Source: Streptomyces morookaense (GTDB lineage Bacteria; Actinomycetota; Actinomycetes; Streptomycetales; Streptomycetaceae). From it: a DNA stretch of 64,000 nt. Shown one piece after another: positions 1-13,064 of the stretch (positions are counted from its first letter, which is position 1; the number at the start of each line of letters is the position of its first letter). Location of the stretch: assembly GCF_013030945.1 (NCBI RefSeq), contig NZ_JABBXF010000016.1, positions 62,001 through 126,000 on the forward strand, given 5' to 3'. The notes under the pieces are model-generated. The model was not told where the DNA came from. It was given only the letters and a program-made list of their open reading frames with translations, and did no database searches. The translations under genes were made by a program, and so were the position numbers.

Positions 1-658
1 TGTCCTTCAGCAGGTCGCCGCGCGCGGCGGGGGCGGGCCGTTCCTCGCGGGCCCGGATGCTGCCGAGGAAGACCACCGACGCCAGCGAGGTGACGGCCTG
101 GCTCGCGATCGTCCCCGCCGCGCCGAAGGCCTGGACGAGGAAGCCCGCGATGCCGGGTCCGCCGAACTCGGCGGCCGAACGGACGGTCTCCAGCTTGGAG
201 TTGCCGCTGATGAGCGAGTCCGTGCCGACCAACGTGGGCAGATAGCTCTGGTCGGCGACGTCGCCGAACAGCCGGGCGCAGCCCAGCAGCAGCGCCGTGG
301 TGTAGAGCAGGGCCATGGAGTGCAGGTCGAGCAGGTAGGCGACCGGCACGGCGGTGAGGAGGACGACCCGCAGCAGGTCGGCCGCGATCATGACGTTGCG
401 GCGGCGCATCCGGTCGACCCAGGCGCCCGCGGGCAGCCCGAGGACGAGGAACGCGGCCTGTTCCGCGGCGGACAGCAGGCCGACCTGGAGCGCGGAGGCG
501 TGCAGGGTGAGCACCGCCATCAGCGGGAGCGCGACGTAGGTGATGCTGCCGCCGAGCTCGTTGCAGATGTGGGTGGACATGAACAGCCGGAAGTCGCGGC
601 GGCGTTGGTGTTGCAGCGCGGCGGTCTCGGGGGCGGCGGAGGCAGTGGGGACGGACAC
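1..658 (-). CDS. MFS transporter, N-terminal part (runs off window)
   Basis: The first about 219 residues of a major facilitator superfamily transporter; the gene continues past base 1, so the C-terminal half is not visible. I read a GTG start at 658, preceded by GAGGAAG at a good distance. A polar N-terminus of about 20 residues leads into hydrophobic helices. The stretch AAFLVLGLPAGAWVDRMRRR (about residues 52-71) matches the conserved MFS loop between helices 2 and 3, of the form G-x-x-x-D-R-x-x-R-R. It is the last visible gene of the minus-strand peptide operon, 20 bases after the stand-alone adenylation gene. By position it is most likely the exporter or self-resistance pump for the peptide. 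Export of a siderophore-like peptide is the main alternative. The family call is firm; the substrate is inferred from context. Confidence 0.8.
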   Translation of the reverse strand, partial: MSVPTASAAPETAALQHQRRRDFRLFMSTHICNELGGSITYVALPLMAVLTLHASALQVGLLSAAEQAAFLVLGLPAGAWVDRMRRRNVMIAADLLRVVLLTAVPVAYLLDLHSMALLYTTALLLGCARLFGDVADQSYLPTLVGTDSLISGNSKLETVRSAAEFGGPGIAGFLVQAFGAAGTIASQAVTSLASVVFLGSIRAREERPAPAARGDLLKD

Positions 659-678
659 CTGGGTTCTTCCTCGGTGGT

Positions 679-2226
679 TCAGCGGTGGGCGGGCTGCGGT
701 ACGGGGGCGGCGGGCAGGGCCCGGGGGTCGAGCTTGCCGCCCGGGGTGCGCGGCAGGGCGTCCAGGACCAGGACGTGGGACGGTACGAGATAGCCGGGCG
801 CCCGGCCGGCGACGAAGTCGCGGATCTCCTCCGGCCGTGCGGGAGTTGCCGGGTCGAGAGCCACGTAGGCGGCGAGACGGGGCTCGCCGAGGTCGTGCAC
901 GGCCCGCACCACCACGTCCCGCACGGCGGGGTGGGCGGCCACGGCCGCCTCGGCCTCCTTGAGTTCGACGCGGTGCCCCCGGATCTTGACCTGGTCGTCG
1001 GAGCGGCCGAGGAAGGCCAGCGTGCCGTCGGGGCCGCGCACGACGCGGTCCCCGGTGCGGTACATCCGGGCGCCCGGCTCACCGGAGAAGGGGTCGGCGA
1101 CGAACCGTTCGGCGGTGAGGCCCGGGCGGCCGTGGTAGCCGCGGGCGAGGCAGGGGCCGCCCAGGTACAGCTCCCCCGGGGTGCCCGCGGGCGTCTCGCG
1201 CAGGGCGGCGTCCAGGACATGGGCGTGCACGTCCGGCAGCGGCACGCCGATCGGGATCACCGCGTCGCCGTCCCGCCCGGCGAGCTCCGCGGGGGCGGGC
1301 TCGTAGCAGGTGGCCGTGATGGTGGATTCGGTCAGGCCGTACGAGCTGACGACCGGCGGGCCGCCCGCGGCGGACCAGCGGACGAGGTCGGCCATGCGGC
1401 CGGCGTCGCTGCCGATGACGGCCAGGCGCAGTGCGGCGGGCAGCGGCCGGGGGCGGCGGTCGACGTCCCGGGCCCACTGGGCCCAGTAGGGGGTGGGCAG
1501 GTTGACGACGGTGACGCCGCGGCCGTCGAGCACCGGCTCCAGTTCGGCGGGCGAGAGGACGTTGTCGGCGACGAACACGGCGGTGCCGCCGGTGCACCAG
1601 GTGGGCACGGCCTCCTCGAGCGACACGTCGAAGGCGGGTGCGGCGAACTGCAGGACGCGGTCCTCGCCGGTCAGGCCGTAGCGCCCGGCGAGGGCCATCG
1701 CCTGGTGCTCCAGGCTGGCGTGGGCGACGGCCACGGGCTTGGGCACGCCGGTCGAGCCGGAGGTGAACAGCACATAGGCGAGGGTGCCGGGCAGGACCTC
1801 GGCCACGGGGCCGTCCGCGGGGGCCGCCTCGCGCGTGGCGGCCCAGAACAGTTCGGCGCCGCAGCGCCGTCGCAGTGCGGTGGCGTCCTCGTGCGTGGGC
1901 ACGACGGCATGCCGGGTGCCGGACGCGGCGACGATGGTGCGCAGCCGCTCGTCGGGGGCGGCGAGGTCGACGGGCAGCAGGGCGGCGCCCGCGTACCAGA
2001 TGCCCAGCAGCCCGACGGCCCAGTCGGCCCCGCGCCGCACGCCGAGGAGCACGGGATGCTCGGGGCCCGCCCCGGCGCTGCGCAGGTCGTGGGCCAGTGA
2101 CCGTGCCCTGCGGTCGAGTTGACGGTACGTCAGGTCACCGGTGGGGCTGCTCACGGCGACGGCTTCGGGGGTGCGAGCCGCCTGCTGCGCGATGCGCAGC
2201 GGTACGGGGGTGTGCGTCCAGGTCAT
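679..2226 (-). CDS. Stand-alone NRPS adenylation protein
   Basis: A 515-residue protein that is only an adenylation domain. It has the P-loop-like A3 motif FTSGSTGVPK, A5 YGLTES, A7 YRTGD, A8 DQVKIRGHRVEL and A10 GGKLDP close to the C-terminus, and no carrier domain after it. It should activate an amino acid as the aminoacyl-AMP and load a carrier domain on another protein. The only carrier in the operon without its own A domain is the T-E protein encoded at 8711-10471, so that is the likely partner. Pocket residues read by eye against GrsA positions give D-V-E-N-V-G-S-I-T-K. The Glu at position 239 suggests a basic side chain such as ornithine or 2,3-diaminobutyrate; this is inference. The start is ATG at 2226, 45 bases after the preceding C-A-T gene. 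Confidence 0.88.
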   Translation of the reverse strand: MTWTHTPVPLRIAQQAARTPEAVAVSSPTGDLTYRQLDRRARSLAHDLRSAGAGPEHPVLLGVRRGADWAVGLLGIWYAGAALLPVDLAAPDERLRTIVAASGTRHAVVPTHEDATALRRRCGAELFWAATREAAPADGPVAEVLPGTLAYVLFTSGSTGVPKPVAVAHASLEHQAMALAGRYGLTGEDRVLQFAAPAFDVSLEEAVPTWCTGGTAVFVADNVLSPAELEPVLDGRGVTVVNLPTPYWAQWARDVDRRPRPLPAALRLAVIGSDAGRMADLVRWSAAGGPPVVSSYGLTESTITATCYEPAPAELAGRDGDAVIPIGVPLPDVHAHVLDAALRETPAGTPGELYLGGPCLARGYHGRPGLTAERFVADPFSGEPGARMYRTGDRVVRGPDGTLAFLGRSDDQVKIRGHRVELKEAEAAVAAHPAVRDVVVRAVHDLGEPRLAAYVALDPATPARPEEIRDFVAGRAPGYLVPSHVLVLDALPRTPGGKLDPRALPAAPVPQPAHR

Positions 2227-2271
2227 GAGGGTCGGGTCTCTCCAGTCGGTTCGGCGCGGGGTGCGGGCCCG

Positions 2272-5200
2272 TCAGGCTCCGGCGGCCCGCCGGGCGCGGG
2301 GGCGCAGGGCCGGGCGTGCGGGGGCGGGGGCGGCCGCGTCGAGGCGGGCGGCGATGCCGGCCGGGGTGGGGGTGGCGAACAGGTCCCGGATGCCGATGTC
2401 GGAGCCGAGGACCGTGCGGATGCGGCCGACGAGGCGGGAGGCGAGCAGCGAGTGGCCGCCGTGGGCGAAGAAGTCGTCGTCGAGGCCCGCAGTGGGCAGG
2501 CCGAGGACCTCCGCGAAGACCTCGCACACGGCCCGCTCGCGGTCCGTGGCCGGGGCCCGGCCGGTGCTGTGCGCGACCGTCGCGGGGGCGGGCAGGGCCT
2601 TGCGGTCGAGCTTGCCGTTGGTGGTGAGCGGGAAGGCCGGCAGGTGCAGGAACATCGAGGGGACCATGTAGCCGGGCAGGGCCTCCGCCAGCGCACCGCG
2701 GACCTCGCCGGGGGCCGCGGCGCCGGTGAAGTAGGCGATGAGCCGCTGCTGTCCGGCGCCGTCCCGGTCGACGGCGACGACGGCCTCGGTGACTCCGGGG
2801 GCGGCGCGCAGGGCGGTCTCCACCTCGCCGAGTTCGATGCGGTTGCCCCGGATCTTGACCTGGTGGTCCTGCCGCCCGAGGAAGTCCAGCTGGCCGTCGG
2901 CGCGGAACCGGGCCAGGTCCCCGGTGCGGTACATCCGGGCGCCCGGCTCGCCGGAGAAGGGGTCCGGGACGTAGCGCTCGGCCGTGCGGCGCGGGTCGTT
3001 GAGGTAGCCGGGCCCCACGCCGGTGCCCGCGATGAACAGTTCGCCGGGGACGCCGGGCGGGACGGGCGCGAGTCCCTGGTCGAGGATGTAGAGGCGGTTG
3101 TTGCGCAGCGGGCGGCCCACCGGCAGCCGCCCCTGGTCGAGTTGACCGGCCACGTCGTGGGGGATGAAGGCGTGGGTGTTGTCGTCGGAGCACTCGGTGA
3201 GGCCGTAGGCGTTGACGATCGCGGCGGCGGGGTGGCGCGCGTACCAGCGTGCGCAGAGTTCGGGCGGGAGGACCTCGCCGTTGACGATGAAGCGGCGCAG
3301 GGCGGGCAGCGCGGGGACGGGGGCTCCGGTGTCCCACAGGTCCACCGCGGCGCGGACGAAGGAGGGGACGGTCTCCAGGACGGTGATGCCCTCCCGGGCC
3401 GCCTCGCCGAAGAGGGCCTGGGTGTCGCGCGCGGTGTCGCGGGAGACCATGTGCACCCGGCCGCCGGTGATCAGCGGGGCGAGCATCTGCCAGACGGAGA
3501 TGTCGAAGGTCAGGGGGGCGTTCATCACCACGCTGTCGGCGGCGGTCAGTCCGAGGTCCTCGACCTTGGCGAGGAGGTGGTTGTTCATGCCGCGGCGGTG
3601 CACCATGGCGCCCTTGGGCTTCCCGGTGGAGCCGGAGGTGAAGCAGACGTAGGCGAGGGCGTCCCGGCCCCCGGCCGCGGGCGGCCGTTCCGCGGCACCG
3701 GCGGCGTCGTCCAGGGTCAGTACCCGGACCGTGCCGCCCGCGGCGGCGGCGATCTCCTCCGCGCGGGCCCGCCGGTCCGGGGCGGCCAGCAGCCAGCCGA
3801 TCCCGCCGTCGGCGAGCAGCCCGGCGGTGCGGCCGACCGGGCCCTCGGGGTCGAGCGGCACGTAGGCGGCGCCCGCGCCGAGGATGCCGAGCAGGGCGAC
3901 GGGGACCCGGACGGTGGGCTCGGAGAGCACGGCGACCAGGGAGCCCGCACGCACCCCCGCGGTCAGCAGCCGACTGCTCAGGGCGTCGACGCGGGCGATC
4001 AGTTCCCCGTAGGGGATCTCCAGGCCCTCGGCGGTGACGGCGGGGGCGTCGGGGGTGCGCGCGGCGTGGGCGCGCACGCGCTCGACGGCCTCCGCGTAGT
4101 CCTCCTCCCGCGCGGTGTCGTTCCACTCGGTCAGGACCCGGTGCCGCTCGGCGGCGGAGAGGGTGTCCAGGTCGCCGACGGTCAGCTGCGGGTCGGCGGT
4201 CAGCGCGTCGAGGACGCGGACCAGCCGGGCCAGCAGGGCGTCGGCGTCGTCCCGGTCGAAGACGTCGGGGCGGTAGTCGATCTGCAGGCACAGTCGGGGC
4301 CCGGGGATGGCGGTCAGGCTCAGCGGGTAGTGCGCGGCGTCGTACGGTTCCACGGCCGTGACCGTGAGCTCGCCGTCGGAGAGGGCGGCCAGGCCGGCCG
4401 GGTCGACGGGGAAGTTCTGGAACGCCACGCAGGAGTCGAACAGCTCACCGGCACCGGCGAGTTGCTGGATCTCGGTGAGGCCGAGGTGGTGGTGGTCGAT
4501 CAGCTGCGCCTGCTCCTCCTGGAGGCGCCCGAGGAGTTCGGCCAGGGGCTCGGCGCGGTCGATGCGCACCCGGACCGGCACGGTGTTGATGAGCAGGCCC
4601 ACGATGTCGGCGACACCGGGCAGTTCGGGGGCGCGGCCGCTGACGACGGCGCCGAAGACGACGTCGTCGCTGCGGACGCGCTGGCCGAGCAGCACCGCCC
4701 ACAGGCCCTGGAGCACGATGCTCGGGGTGAGGCGCAGGCTGCGGGCCAGGGCGGTGAGGCGTGCGGTGGCCTCCTCGGCGAGGGCGGTCTCGACCCGGTC
4801 GGGCAGCACCCCGCCCGGGCCCGGGGCCGTCGGGGCGGTACGCGTGCCGCCGCTCAGGCCGGCCAGTGCCCTCTTCCATGCCTCGCGGGCCGCCTCGCGG
4901 TCGCGCTCGCCGAGCCAGGTCAGGAAGGAGCGGTAGGGCGTGACGGCGGGCAGCGGGTCCCGGCCGGGCTCCGCGTGGTGGACGGTCAGCATCTCGCGGA
5001 CGAGGACGGGCCAGGACCAGCCGTCCATGAGGATGTGATGGTACGTCAGGAGCAGCCGGTGTTCCTGCGGTCCGGTGCGCAGCAGGGTGAAGCGCAGCAG
5101 CGGGGCGCGGGTGAGGTCGAAGCGGCGCCGCCGGTCGTCGTGGAGCAGCGCGTCGAGGGCGGCCCGCTGGGCGGCCGCGTCCCGGTCGGTCAGGTCCGTC

Positions 5201-5481
5201 TCGGTCCACGGCACCCGGACGCCGCGCTGGACGACCTGGGCGTGGTCGCCGTTCGAGCGGCGCAGGAAGCCGGCGCGCAGGACGGCGTGCCGTTCCAGGA
5301 CCGCGTCGGCCGCGCTGCGCAGCCGTTCGGGGTCGAGCGGGCCGGAGAGGTGGAACAGCAGCTGGGCGACGTAGATGTCGGTGTCGTTCTCGTCGTACTG
5401 GGCGTGGAAGAGGAGGCCGTCCTGCAGGGGGGACAGGGGCAGGACGTCCTCGATGCGGGACTGCGGGGTCGGCTGGCTCAT
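2272..5481 (-). CDS. NRPS module C-A-T (D-acceptor-type condensation signature)
   Basis: A 1069-residue single NRPS module. The condensation domain (about 1-440) carries the active-site motif HHILMDGWS. It starts with LSPLQDGLLFHAQ, a motif typical of condensation domains that accept a D-configured donor. The adenylation domain (about 460-970) has FTSGSTGKPKG, YGLTE and YRTGD. The carrier domain has the phosphopantetheine serine in GGHSLL. Pocket residues by eye are D-I-W-E-I-N-A-D-D-K; the acidic residues suggest a polar or basic substrate. I chose ATG at 5481 because GAGGAAC lies just upstream and the condensation domain begins within 15 residues; the open frame extends much further upstream without homology. 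Following the only E domain of the cluster fits its D-acceptor signature. The module order across proteins is inferred. Confidence 0.93.
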   Translation of the reverse strand: MSQPTPQSRIEDVLPLSPLQDGLLFHAQYDENDTDIYVAQLLFHLSGPLDPERLRSAADAVLERHAVLRAGFLRRSNGDHAQVVQRGVRVPWTETDLTDRDAAAQRAALDALLHDDRRRRFDLTRAPLLRFTLLRTGPQEHRLLLTYHHILMDGWSWPVLVREMLTVHHAEPGRDPLPAVTPYRSFLTWLGERDREAAREAWKRALAGLSGGTRTAPTAPGPGGVLPDRVETALAEEATARLTALARSLRLTPSIVLQGLWAVLLGQRVRSDDVVFGAVVSGRAPELPGVADIVGLLINTVPVRVRIDRAEPLAELLGRLQEEQAQLIDHHHLGLTEIQQLAGAGELFDSCVAFQNFPVDPAGLAALSDGELTVTAVEPYDAAHYPLSLTAIPGPRLCLQIDYRPDVFDRDDADALLARLVRVLDALTADPQLTVGDLDTLSAAERHRVLTEWNDTAREEDYAEAVERVRAHAARTPDAPAVTAEGLEIPYGELIARVDALSSRLLTAGVRAGSLVAVLSEPTVRVPVALLGILGAGAAYVPLDPEGPVGRTAGLLADGGIGWLLAAPDRRARAEEIAAAAGGTVRVLTLDDAAGAAERPPAAGGRDALAYVCFTSGSTGKPKGAMVHRRGMNNHLLAKVEDLGLTAADSVVMNAPLTFDISVWQMLAPLITGGRVHMVSRDTARDTQALFGEAAREGITVLETVPSFVRAAVDLWDTGAPVPALPALRRFIVNGEVLPPELCARWYARHPAAAIVNAYGLTECSDDNTHAFIPHDVAGQLDQGRLPVGRPLRNNRLYILDQGLAPVPPGVPGELFIAGTGVGPGYLNDPRRTAERYVPDPFSGEPGARMYRTGDLARFRADGQLDFLGRQDHQVKIRGNRIELGEVETALRAAPGVTEAVVAVDRDGAGQQRLIAYFTGAAAPGEVRGALAEALPGYMVPSMFLHLPAFPLTTNGKLDRKALPAPATVAHSTGRAPATDRERAVCEVFAEVLGLPTAGLDDDFFAHGGHSLLASRLVGRIRTVLGSDIGIRDLFATPTPAGIAARLDAAAPAPARPALRPRARRAAGA

Positions 5482-5510
5482 GCGGGTGGGTTCCTCGGGG
5501 GTGCGGCGGG

Positions 5511-8710
<3,200 letters not shown>

Positions 8711-8714
<4 letters not shown>

Positions 8715-10471
8715 AGCAACTCCCCCAGCTGGGATGCGAAGTCGTCGAGATCGGCCTGGCTGATCCCGGAGAGGGACACGTCGGACGGGGTCGGGCCGCC
8801 GGTGCCGGGACGTTGTGCGTGGGCGGCGACGGCCGTCAGCATGGCGAACCACTCGTCGGCCAGGGCCCGGACCTGCTCGGCCCGGTAGGCGTTGTCCGCC
8901 CAGGTCCAGGTGGCGGTCAGGACGAGCCCGCCGGGCCCCTCGTGGGCCGCGGAGTTGACCTCGACGGCGTGCGCCATGGGCAGACCCTCGTCGGCGGAGT
9001 CGAGGGCGAAGTCGTGCCCGGGGGCCGCCGCCCAGTCGGCCTCGTCGCCCATCGGGAAGCGGCCCAGGTAGTTGAAGCCGATCCCGGGGATGCCGCGGGC
9101 GGCGAGGCCGGGGCCGGTCAGGGAGTTGAGGTGGCGCAGGAGTCCGTGGCCGATGCCCTTGTCGGGGACGGCCCGCAGGGCCTCCTTGACCTGTCGCAGG
9201 GCGGCTCCGACGGCCGCGCCGCCGGAGCGGGCGTCGTCGGTGTCCACCGCGCCGAGCGCGAAGCGGACGGGGTACACGGAGGTGAACCAGCCGACCGTGC
9301 GGGAGAGGTCCAGGCCCTCGGTGAGCTCCTCGCGGCCGTGGCCCTCCAGGTCGACCAGCACCGCTCCCCCGTCGTCCGCGCCGCCGCCCTGCCCCCGCCG
9401 CCAGGCGAGGACGGCCAGGGCCAGGCCGGTCAGCAGGACGTCGTTGACGGTGCCGTTGACGAGGGACGGCGCGCCGGTCAGCAGGGGGACGGTGACCTCG
9501 GACGGCAGGGTGACGGTGAAGGTGCACTCCGCGCGCTCCGGGGCCAGCCGGTCCAGGGCACAGATCCCGCCGAGCGGGGCGGGATCGGTGCGCAGCGTCT
9601 CCTGCCAGGCGCCGGCCTCCGCCATCCGCCGGCCGCGGCCGGCCTCGGTGGCGAGGACGGCCGACCAGTGCGCGAAGGGGGTGCGGGCGGGCTCCGGCCG
9701 GGGCTCCTCGCCCCGGGACAGCGCCTCCCAGCAGGTGACGAGGTCGTCCTGGAGGATGCGCCAGGAGACGCCGTCGACGACGAGGTGGTGGACGAGCAGG
9801 GCGAGCCGGCCCTGCCGGGCGGGCCCCCGGTCCAGCCACACCGCCCGGACCATGACACCGTTCTGCGGGGCCAACAGGCCCCGTGCCACGGCTATATGAC
9901 GTTTCATCATCTCCGGCAGGGCGGCGTCGTCCACGTCCCGTGCATCGGTACGGACGAGCAGGCCGGCCGCGGCGACGGCCCCCGGCGGCTCGATCACCGG
10001 TTCCCACACCGCGGACGCGGTGCCCGAGGGCAGCCGCAGCCGCAGGGCGTCGTGGGTGTCGAGCAGGGCCTGCAGGATCGTCTCCAGGGCGTCCTGTTGC
10101 AGCCCGGCGGGGGTGCGGACCACCAGGGACTGGTGGTACGTGTCCACGGGGCCGCCCAGTTCGCGCAGCCAGTGCATGATCGGGGTGGGGGTGATCCGGC
10201 CGGTGCGCTGCGGCGGATCCGCCGGGGCGGTGCGCTCGGGCTCGCGGGCCGCGGCGGCCAGGGCGCGGACGGTGTCCTTGCGCAGCACGTCGCGGGTGCT
10301 GAGGACGAGCCCGGCCAGCCGGGCGCGGCTGACCAGCTGGATGGCCAGGATGCTGTCCCCGCCCAGCCCGGTGAAGCTGTCGTCGGGGCCGGCCTCCGGG
10401 ACTCCGAGGACCTCCGCGAACAGGGCGCGGAGGGTGTCCTCGGCGGTGGCGGTGCTCGGTGCGTCAGGCAT
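8711..10471 (-). CDS. NRPS carrier-epimerization didomain (T-E)
   Basis: A 586-residue protein with two domains. An N-terminal carrier domain (about 10-80) has its pantetheine serine at S40 in LGGDSI. An epimerization domain (about 95-560) carries [10 protein letters not shown], the E-family version of the HHxxxDG motif. It has no adenylation or condensation domain, so its carrier must be loaded in trans, most simply by the stand-alone A protein encoded at 679-2226. It would then convert the bound L-amino acid to D. As a loading unit it would start the peptide with a D-residue, passed to a D-accepting C domain. The ATG at 10471 is preceded by GGAGAAC repeats and follows the MbtH gene. This is the only E domain in the cluster. 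Confidence 0.92.
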
Positions 10472-10474
10472 GGT

Positions 10475-10534
10475 GGTTCTCCACGGTTCTCCGCAGTTCT
10501 CCTCGGTTCTCCTCGGTGTTCGCCGGTTCCGGGG
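10475..10534. repeat. 10-bp tandem repeats filling the mbtH/T-E gap
   Basis: The whole 63-base gap between the MbtH stop and the T-E start codon is built from a 10-base unit, GGTTCTCCNC on the plus strand. Four clear copies begin at 10475, 10485, 10495 and 10505, and two worn copies begin at 10515 and 10525. On the transcribed minus strand each unit reads GNGGAGAACC, so the T-E gene is preceded by a ladder of Shine-Dalgarno-like GGAG sites in 10-base steps. Confidence 0.8.
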
Positions 10535-10753
10535 TCAGGGGCGCGGGTCCCCGAGGGCGGCCACCAGGCTCGCGGGGCGCATGTCCGTCCAGTGGGCCTC
10601 GACGTAGTCCAGGCATCCCTGGCGGGTGTCCTCGCCGTGCACGCGGGTCCAGCCGGCGGGGACGGCGGTGGCGGCGGGCCACAGGGAGTGCTGGTTCTCG
10701 TGGTTCCTGAGCACGAGGTAGGGGGCGGCGTCGTTCTCGAAGGGGTTGCTCAT
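10535..10753 (-). CDS. MbtH family protein
   Basis: A 72-residue MbtH-like protein, the usual length for the family. It starts MSNPFEND and contains the family signature N-x-E-x-Q-x-S-L-W-P (residues about 17-26), then PAGW and the C-terminal WTDMRP block. MbtH proteins bind adenylation domains of NRPSs and are often needed for their folding or activity. It lies in the middle of the NRPS operon, between the PLP/ATP-grasp gene and the T-E gene. The ATG at 10753 is preceded by GAGGAA. Because it is the only MbtH gene in the window, it may also serve the second NRPS cluster at 49-64 kb; that is inference. Confidence 0.95.
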   Translation of the reverse strand: MSNPFENDAAPYLVLRNHENQHSLWPAATAVPAGWTRVHGEDTRQGCLDYVEAHWTDMRPASLVAALGDPRP

Positions 10754-10809
10754 GGCTGCGGTTCCTCGGATTCCTGGGTGAGTGGTGGTCGGGTGGCGGG
10801 CGGCCGGGG

Positions 10810-13062
10810 TCAGTCGGTGACGACGCGCAGCCGGTCGCGGGCCGTGTCGAGCGCGCGGGTCACGTCCTGTCCGCTGTCGTGCCGGGCGATGACGTGGCCC
10901 AGCCGGTCGGCGGCGCTGCGCGGGCGGTGCACGGGCCTGCCGGGTGCGGCGGTGACGGTGACGGTCTCGACGCCCTCGACGGCCGCGGCCTCCGCGGTGC
11001 CCTCGACGGCGGCCAGCACCCCGTCCTGCGGGGCGAGCAGGAACTGGATGCCGGCGTGGCCGTGGTGGTCCGGCTTGAGCCGGGGCGCGAGTCCCAGCGC
11101 GACCCGCAGCTGCTGTTCGAGCAGGCGAACGCCGCTTGCGAGGCGGACGAGTTCGGGGATCATCCCGCCGGCGAGGCGCGGATTGATCTCGATGACGGCG
11201 GCGCCCTCCGCGGTGAGCCGCACCTCGGTGTGCGTGGCGCCGAGGCGTATGCCGGCGGCGTCCAGGGCGCTGCGGACGGTCTCGGTGATCTCCTGGGCGA
11301 CGGGTGCCGGGAGGTCGGCGGGGAAGAGGTGGCGGTGCTCGACGAAGTGCGGTGCCCCGGTGACGGACTTGGCGGTGATGCCCACGCACTCGGTGCCGCC
11401 GTCCCAGGTGAACATCTCCACGCTGTACTCGGGCGCGTCCAGGTACTCCTCGACGAGCACGGCCCGGGCGGTGGGCATGCCGCGCACGTTCGTGGTGATC
11501 GCGAGGATCCGTTCGGCCTGGGCCGTCGCGGTGGGCTCGTCGGCGCACAGCAGGACGTTGGTGGAGCCGGAGTCGTCGACCGGCTTGACCACGCAGGGCA
11601 GTCCGATGCGGGTCACCGCCGCCGCCACGCCGGCCGCCTCCGTGACGACCTCGAACCGGGGCTGGCGCACTCCGGCACGGTGCAGGGTCCGCCGCAGGCC
11701 GGCCTTGTCGCGGCAACGGGCCACGGCTTCCTCGGGGTTGCCGGGCAGGCCCAGCCAGCGGGCCAGGGAGGCCACGGCCGGTACGTAGAAGTCGCTGGTG
11801 GTGGTGACGCCGGCGAGCTCCTCGCGGCGGAACCGCTCCTGGACCGTACGGCGCAGCTCCGGCTGGGAGTTGGTGTCGCAGACGATGACCTCGCAGCCGG
11901 TCTCCTGCAGTCCGGCGTAGCGGGCGGGGTCGTTGGTGAGCAGGACGGGCACGGTGTCCAGTTCACGGGCCAGGCCGAGGGCGAGCATGCCGGTGCCGGT
12001 GGTGTTGGACTCGACGAACAGCAGGTGCCGCCGGAGCTCCTGCGGCACCTGCAGCGGCATGCGGGACCAGGCCAGGGCGGTCTCGCCGGGAGCGACGGCC
12101 TCGGGCGCGGGGTTCACCGGCAGCTGCTCCAGGCGGTGTCCGGCCCAGTGCTCCTCGCTGTAGACGGTGTCGGCGTAGCGGTCGCCGCGGTCGGGGAAGA
12201 TGCCGACGATGCGGGTGCCGGGGGCGGCTTCGGCGGCGAGGCCGCCGAGCACGCGGTAGACCGAGCCCGAGGTGTTGCCGGCGAAGATCTGCTGTTCGCG
12301 GGCCAGGTCCCAGGAGGCGGCGAAGGCCTCGTGGTCGTTGAGCCAGTGGACCTCGTCGACGAGCGGGCGGTCGAGGTTCTTGGGCAGGAGGCTGTTGCCG
12401 AGCCCGCTCTGCAGCCGCTGCGGCACGTCGGGCTGGCCGAACAGGGCGCTGCCGACGCAGTCGACGCCGACGACGCGCAGGCCGGGCAGGGACTCCTTGA
12501 GGGCGCGGGCGGAGCCGCACAGGGATCCGCCGCTGCCCACGGCGCCGACGAGGGTGTCGAACGGGCCGAGGTCGGCGAGGAGTTCGGCGGCGAGGGTGCG
12601 GTAGGCGCCGGGGTTGTCGGGGTTGGCGTACTGCTGGGGCCAGAAGGCGCCGGGCAGGTCGCGCATCAGCTCCTCGAGCCGCTCCAGGCGGGCGCTCTGC
12701 CAGCCGTGGCTGGTCATGGCCTGCACGATGTGCACCTCGCAGCCCAGGGCGCGGAGTTTGGCGAGGGTGACGGGGTCGATGCGGGGGTCGGTGACGATGT
12801 GCACCGGGTGCCCGAGCGAACGGCCGACGAGGGCGACGCCGAGGGCCATGGTGCCCGAGGAGCTCTCGATGACGGGTGCCCCGGGCTGCAGGACGCCCAG
12901 CCGGCGGGCTTCCTGGACGATGTGGCGGGCCACCCGGTCCTTCATGGCGAAGGGGTTCTGCAGCTCCAGCTTGGCGTAGACCTCCACGTCCCGGTCCGCT
13001 CCGAGGCGCAGGCGCACCAGGGGGGTGTGGCCGATGGCCTCGGTCATGGTGTCGAACAGCAT
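10810..13062 (-). CDS. Fused PLP beta-replacement enzyme / ATP-grasp ligase
   Basis: A 750-residue two-domain enzyme. Residues 1 to about 320 form a fold-type II PLP enzyme of the cysteine synthase/SbnA group: the PLP lysine is K41 in FAMKDR, SSSGTMA is the substrate-binding loop, and GAVGSGGS is the phosphate-binding glycine loop. Residues from about 335 to 750 are an ATP-grasp carboxylate-amine ligase, with LPCVVKPVDDSGS and the metal-binding EINPRLAGG. With the neighbouring kinase and argininosuccinate-lyase genes it fits diaminoacid synthesis. The PLP half would replace the phosphate of O-phospho-threonine (or serine) with the amine of a donor amino acid. In friulimicin-type 2,3-diaminobutyrate pathways the PLP, ligase and lyase activities are, as I recall, separate proteins; here two are joined. 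The role of the ligase half is unclear. ATG at 13062 with GGAG eight bases upstream. Confidence 0.88.
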   Translation of the reverse strand: MLFDTMTEAIGHTPLVRLRLGADRDVEVYAKLELQNPFAMKDRVARHIVQEARRLGVLQPGAPVIESSSGTMALGVALVGRSLGHPVHIVTDPRIDPVTLAKLRALGCEVHIVQAMTSHGWQSARLERLEELMRDLPGAFWPQQYANPDNPGAYRTLAAELLADLGPFDTLVGAVGSGGSLCGSARALKESLPGLRVVGVDCVGSALFGQPDVPQRLQSGLGNSLLPKNLDRPLVDEVHWLNDHEAFAASWDLAREQQIFAGNTSGSVYRVLGGLAAEAAPGTRIVGIFPDRGDRYADTVYSEEHWAGHRLEQLPVNPAPEAVAPGETALAWSRMPLQVPQELRRHLLFVESNTTGTGMLALGLARELDTVPVLLTNDPARYAGLQETGCEVIVCDTNSQPELRRTVQERFRREELAGVTTTSDFYVPAVASLARWLGLPGNPEEAVARCRDKAGLRRTLHRAGVRQPRFEVVTEAAGVAAAVTRIGLPCVVKPVDDSGSTNVLLCADEPTATAQAERILAITTNVRGMPTARAVLVEEYLDAPEYSVEMFTWDGGTECVGITAKSVTGAPHFVEHRHLFPADLPAPVAQEITETVRSALDAAGIRLGATHTEVRLTAEGAAVIEINPRLAGGMIPELVRLASGVRLLEQQLRVALGLAPRLKPDHHGHAGIQFLLAPQDGVLAAVEGTAEAAAVEGVETVTVTAAPGRPVHRPRSAADRLGHVIARHDSGQDVTRALDTARDRLRVVTD

Positions 13063-13064
13063 GG

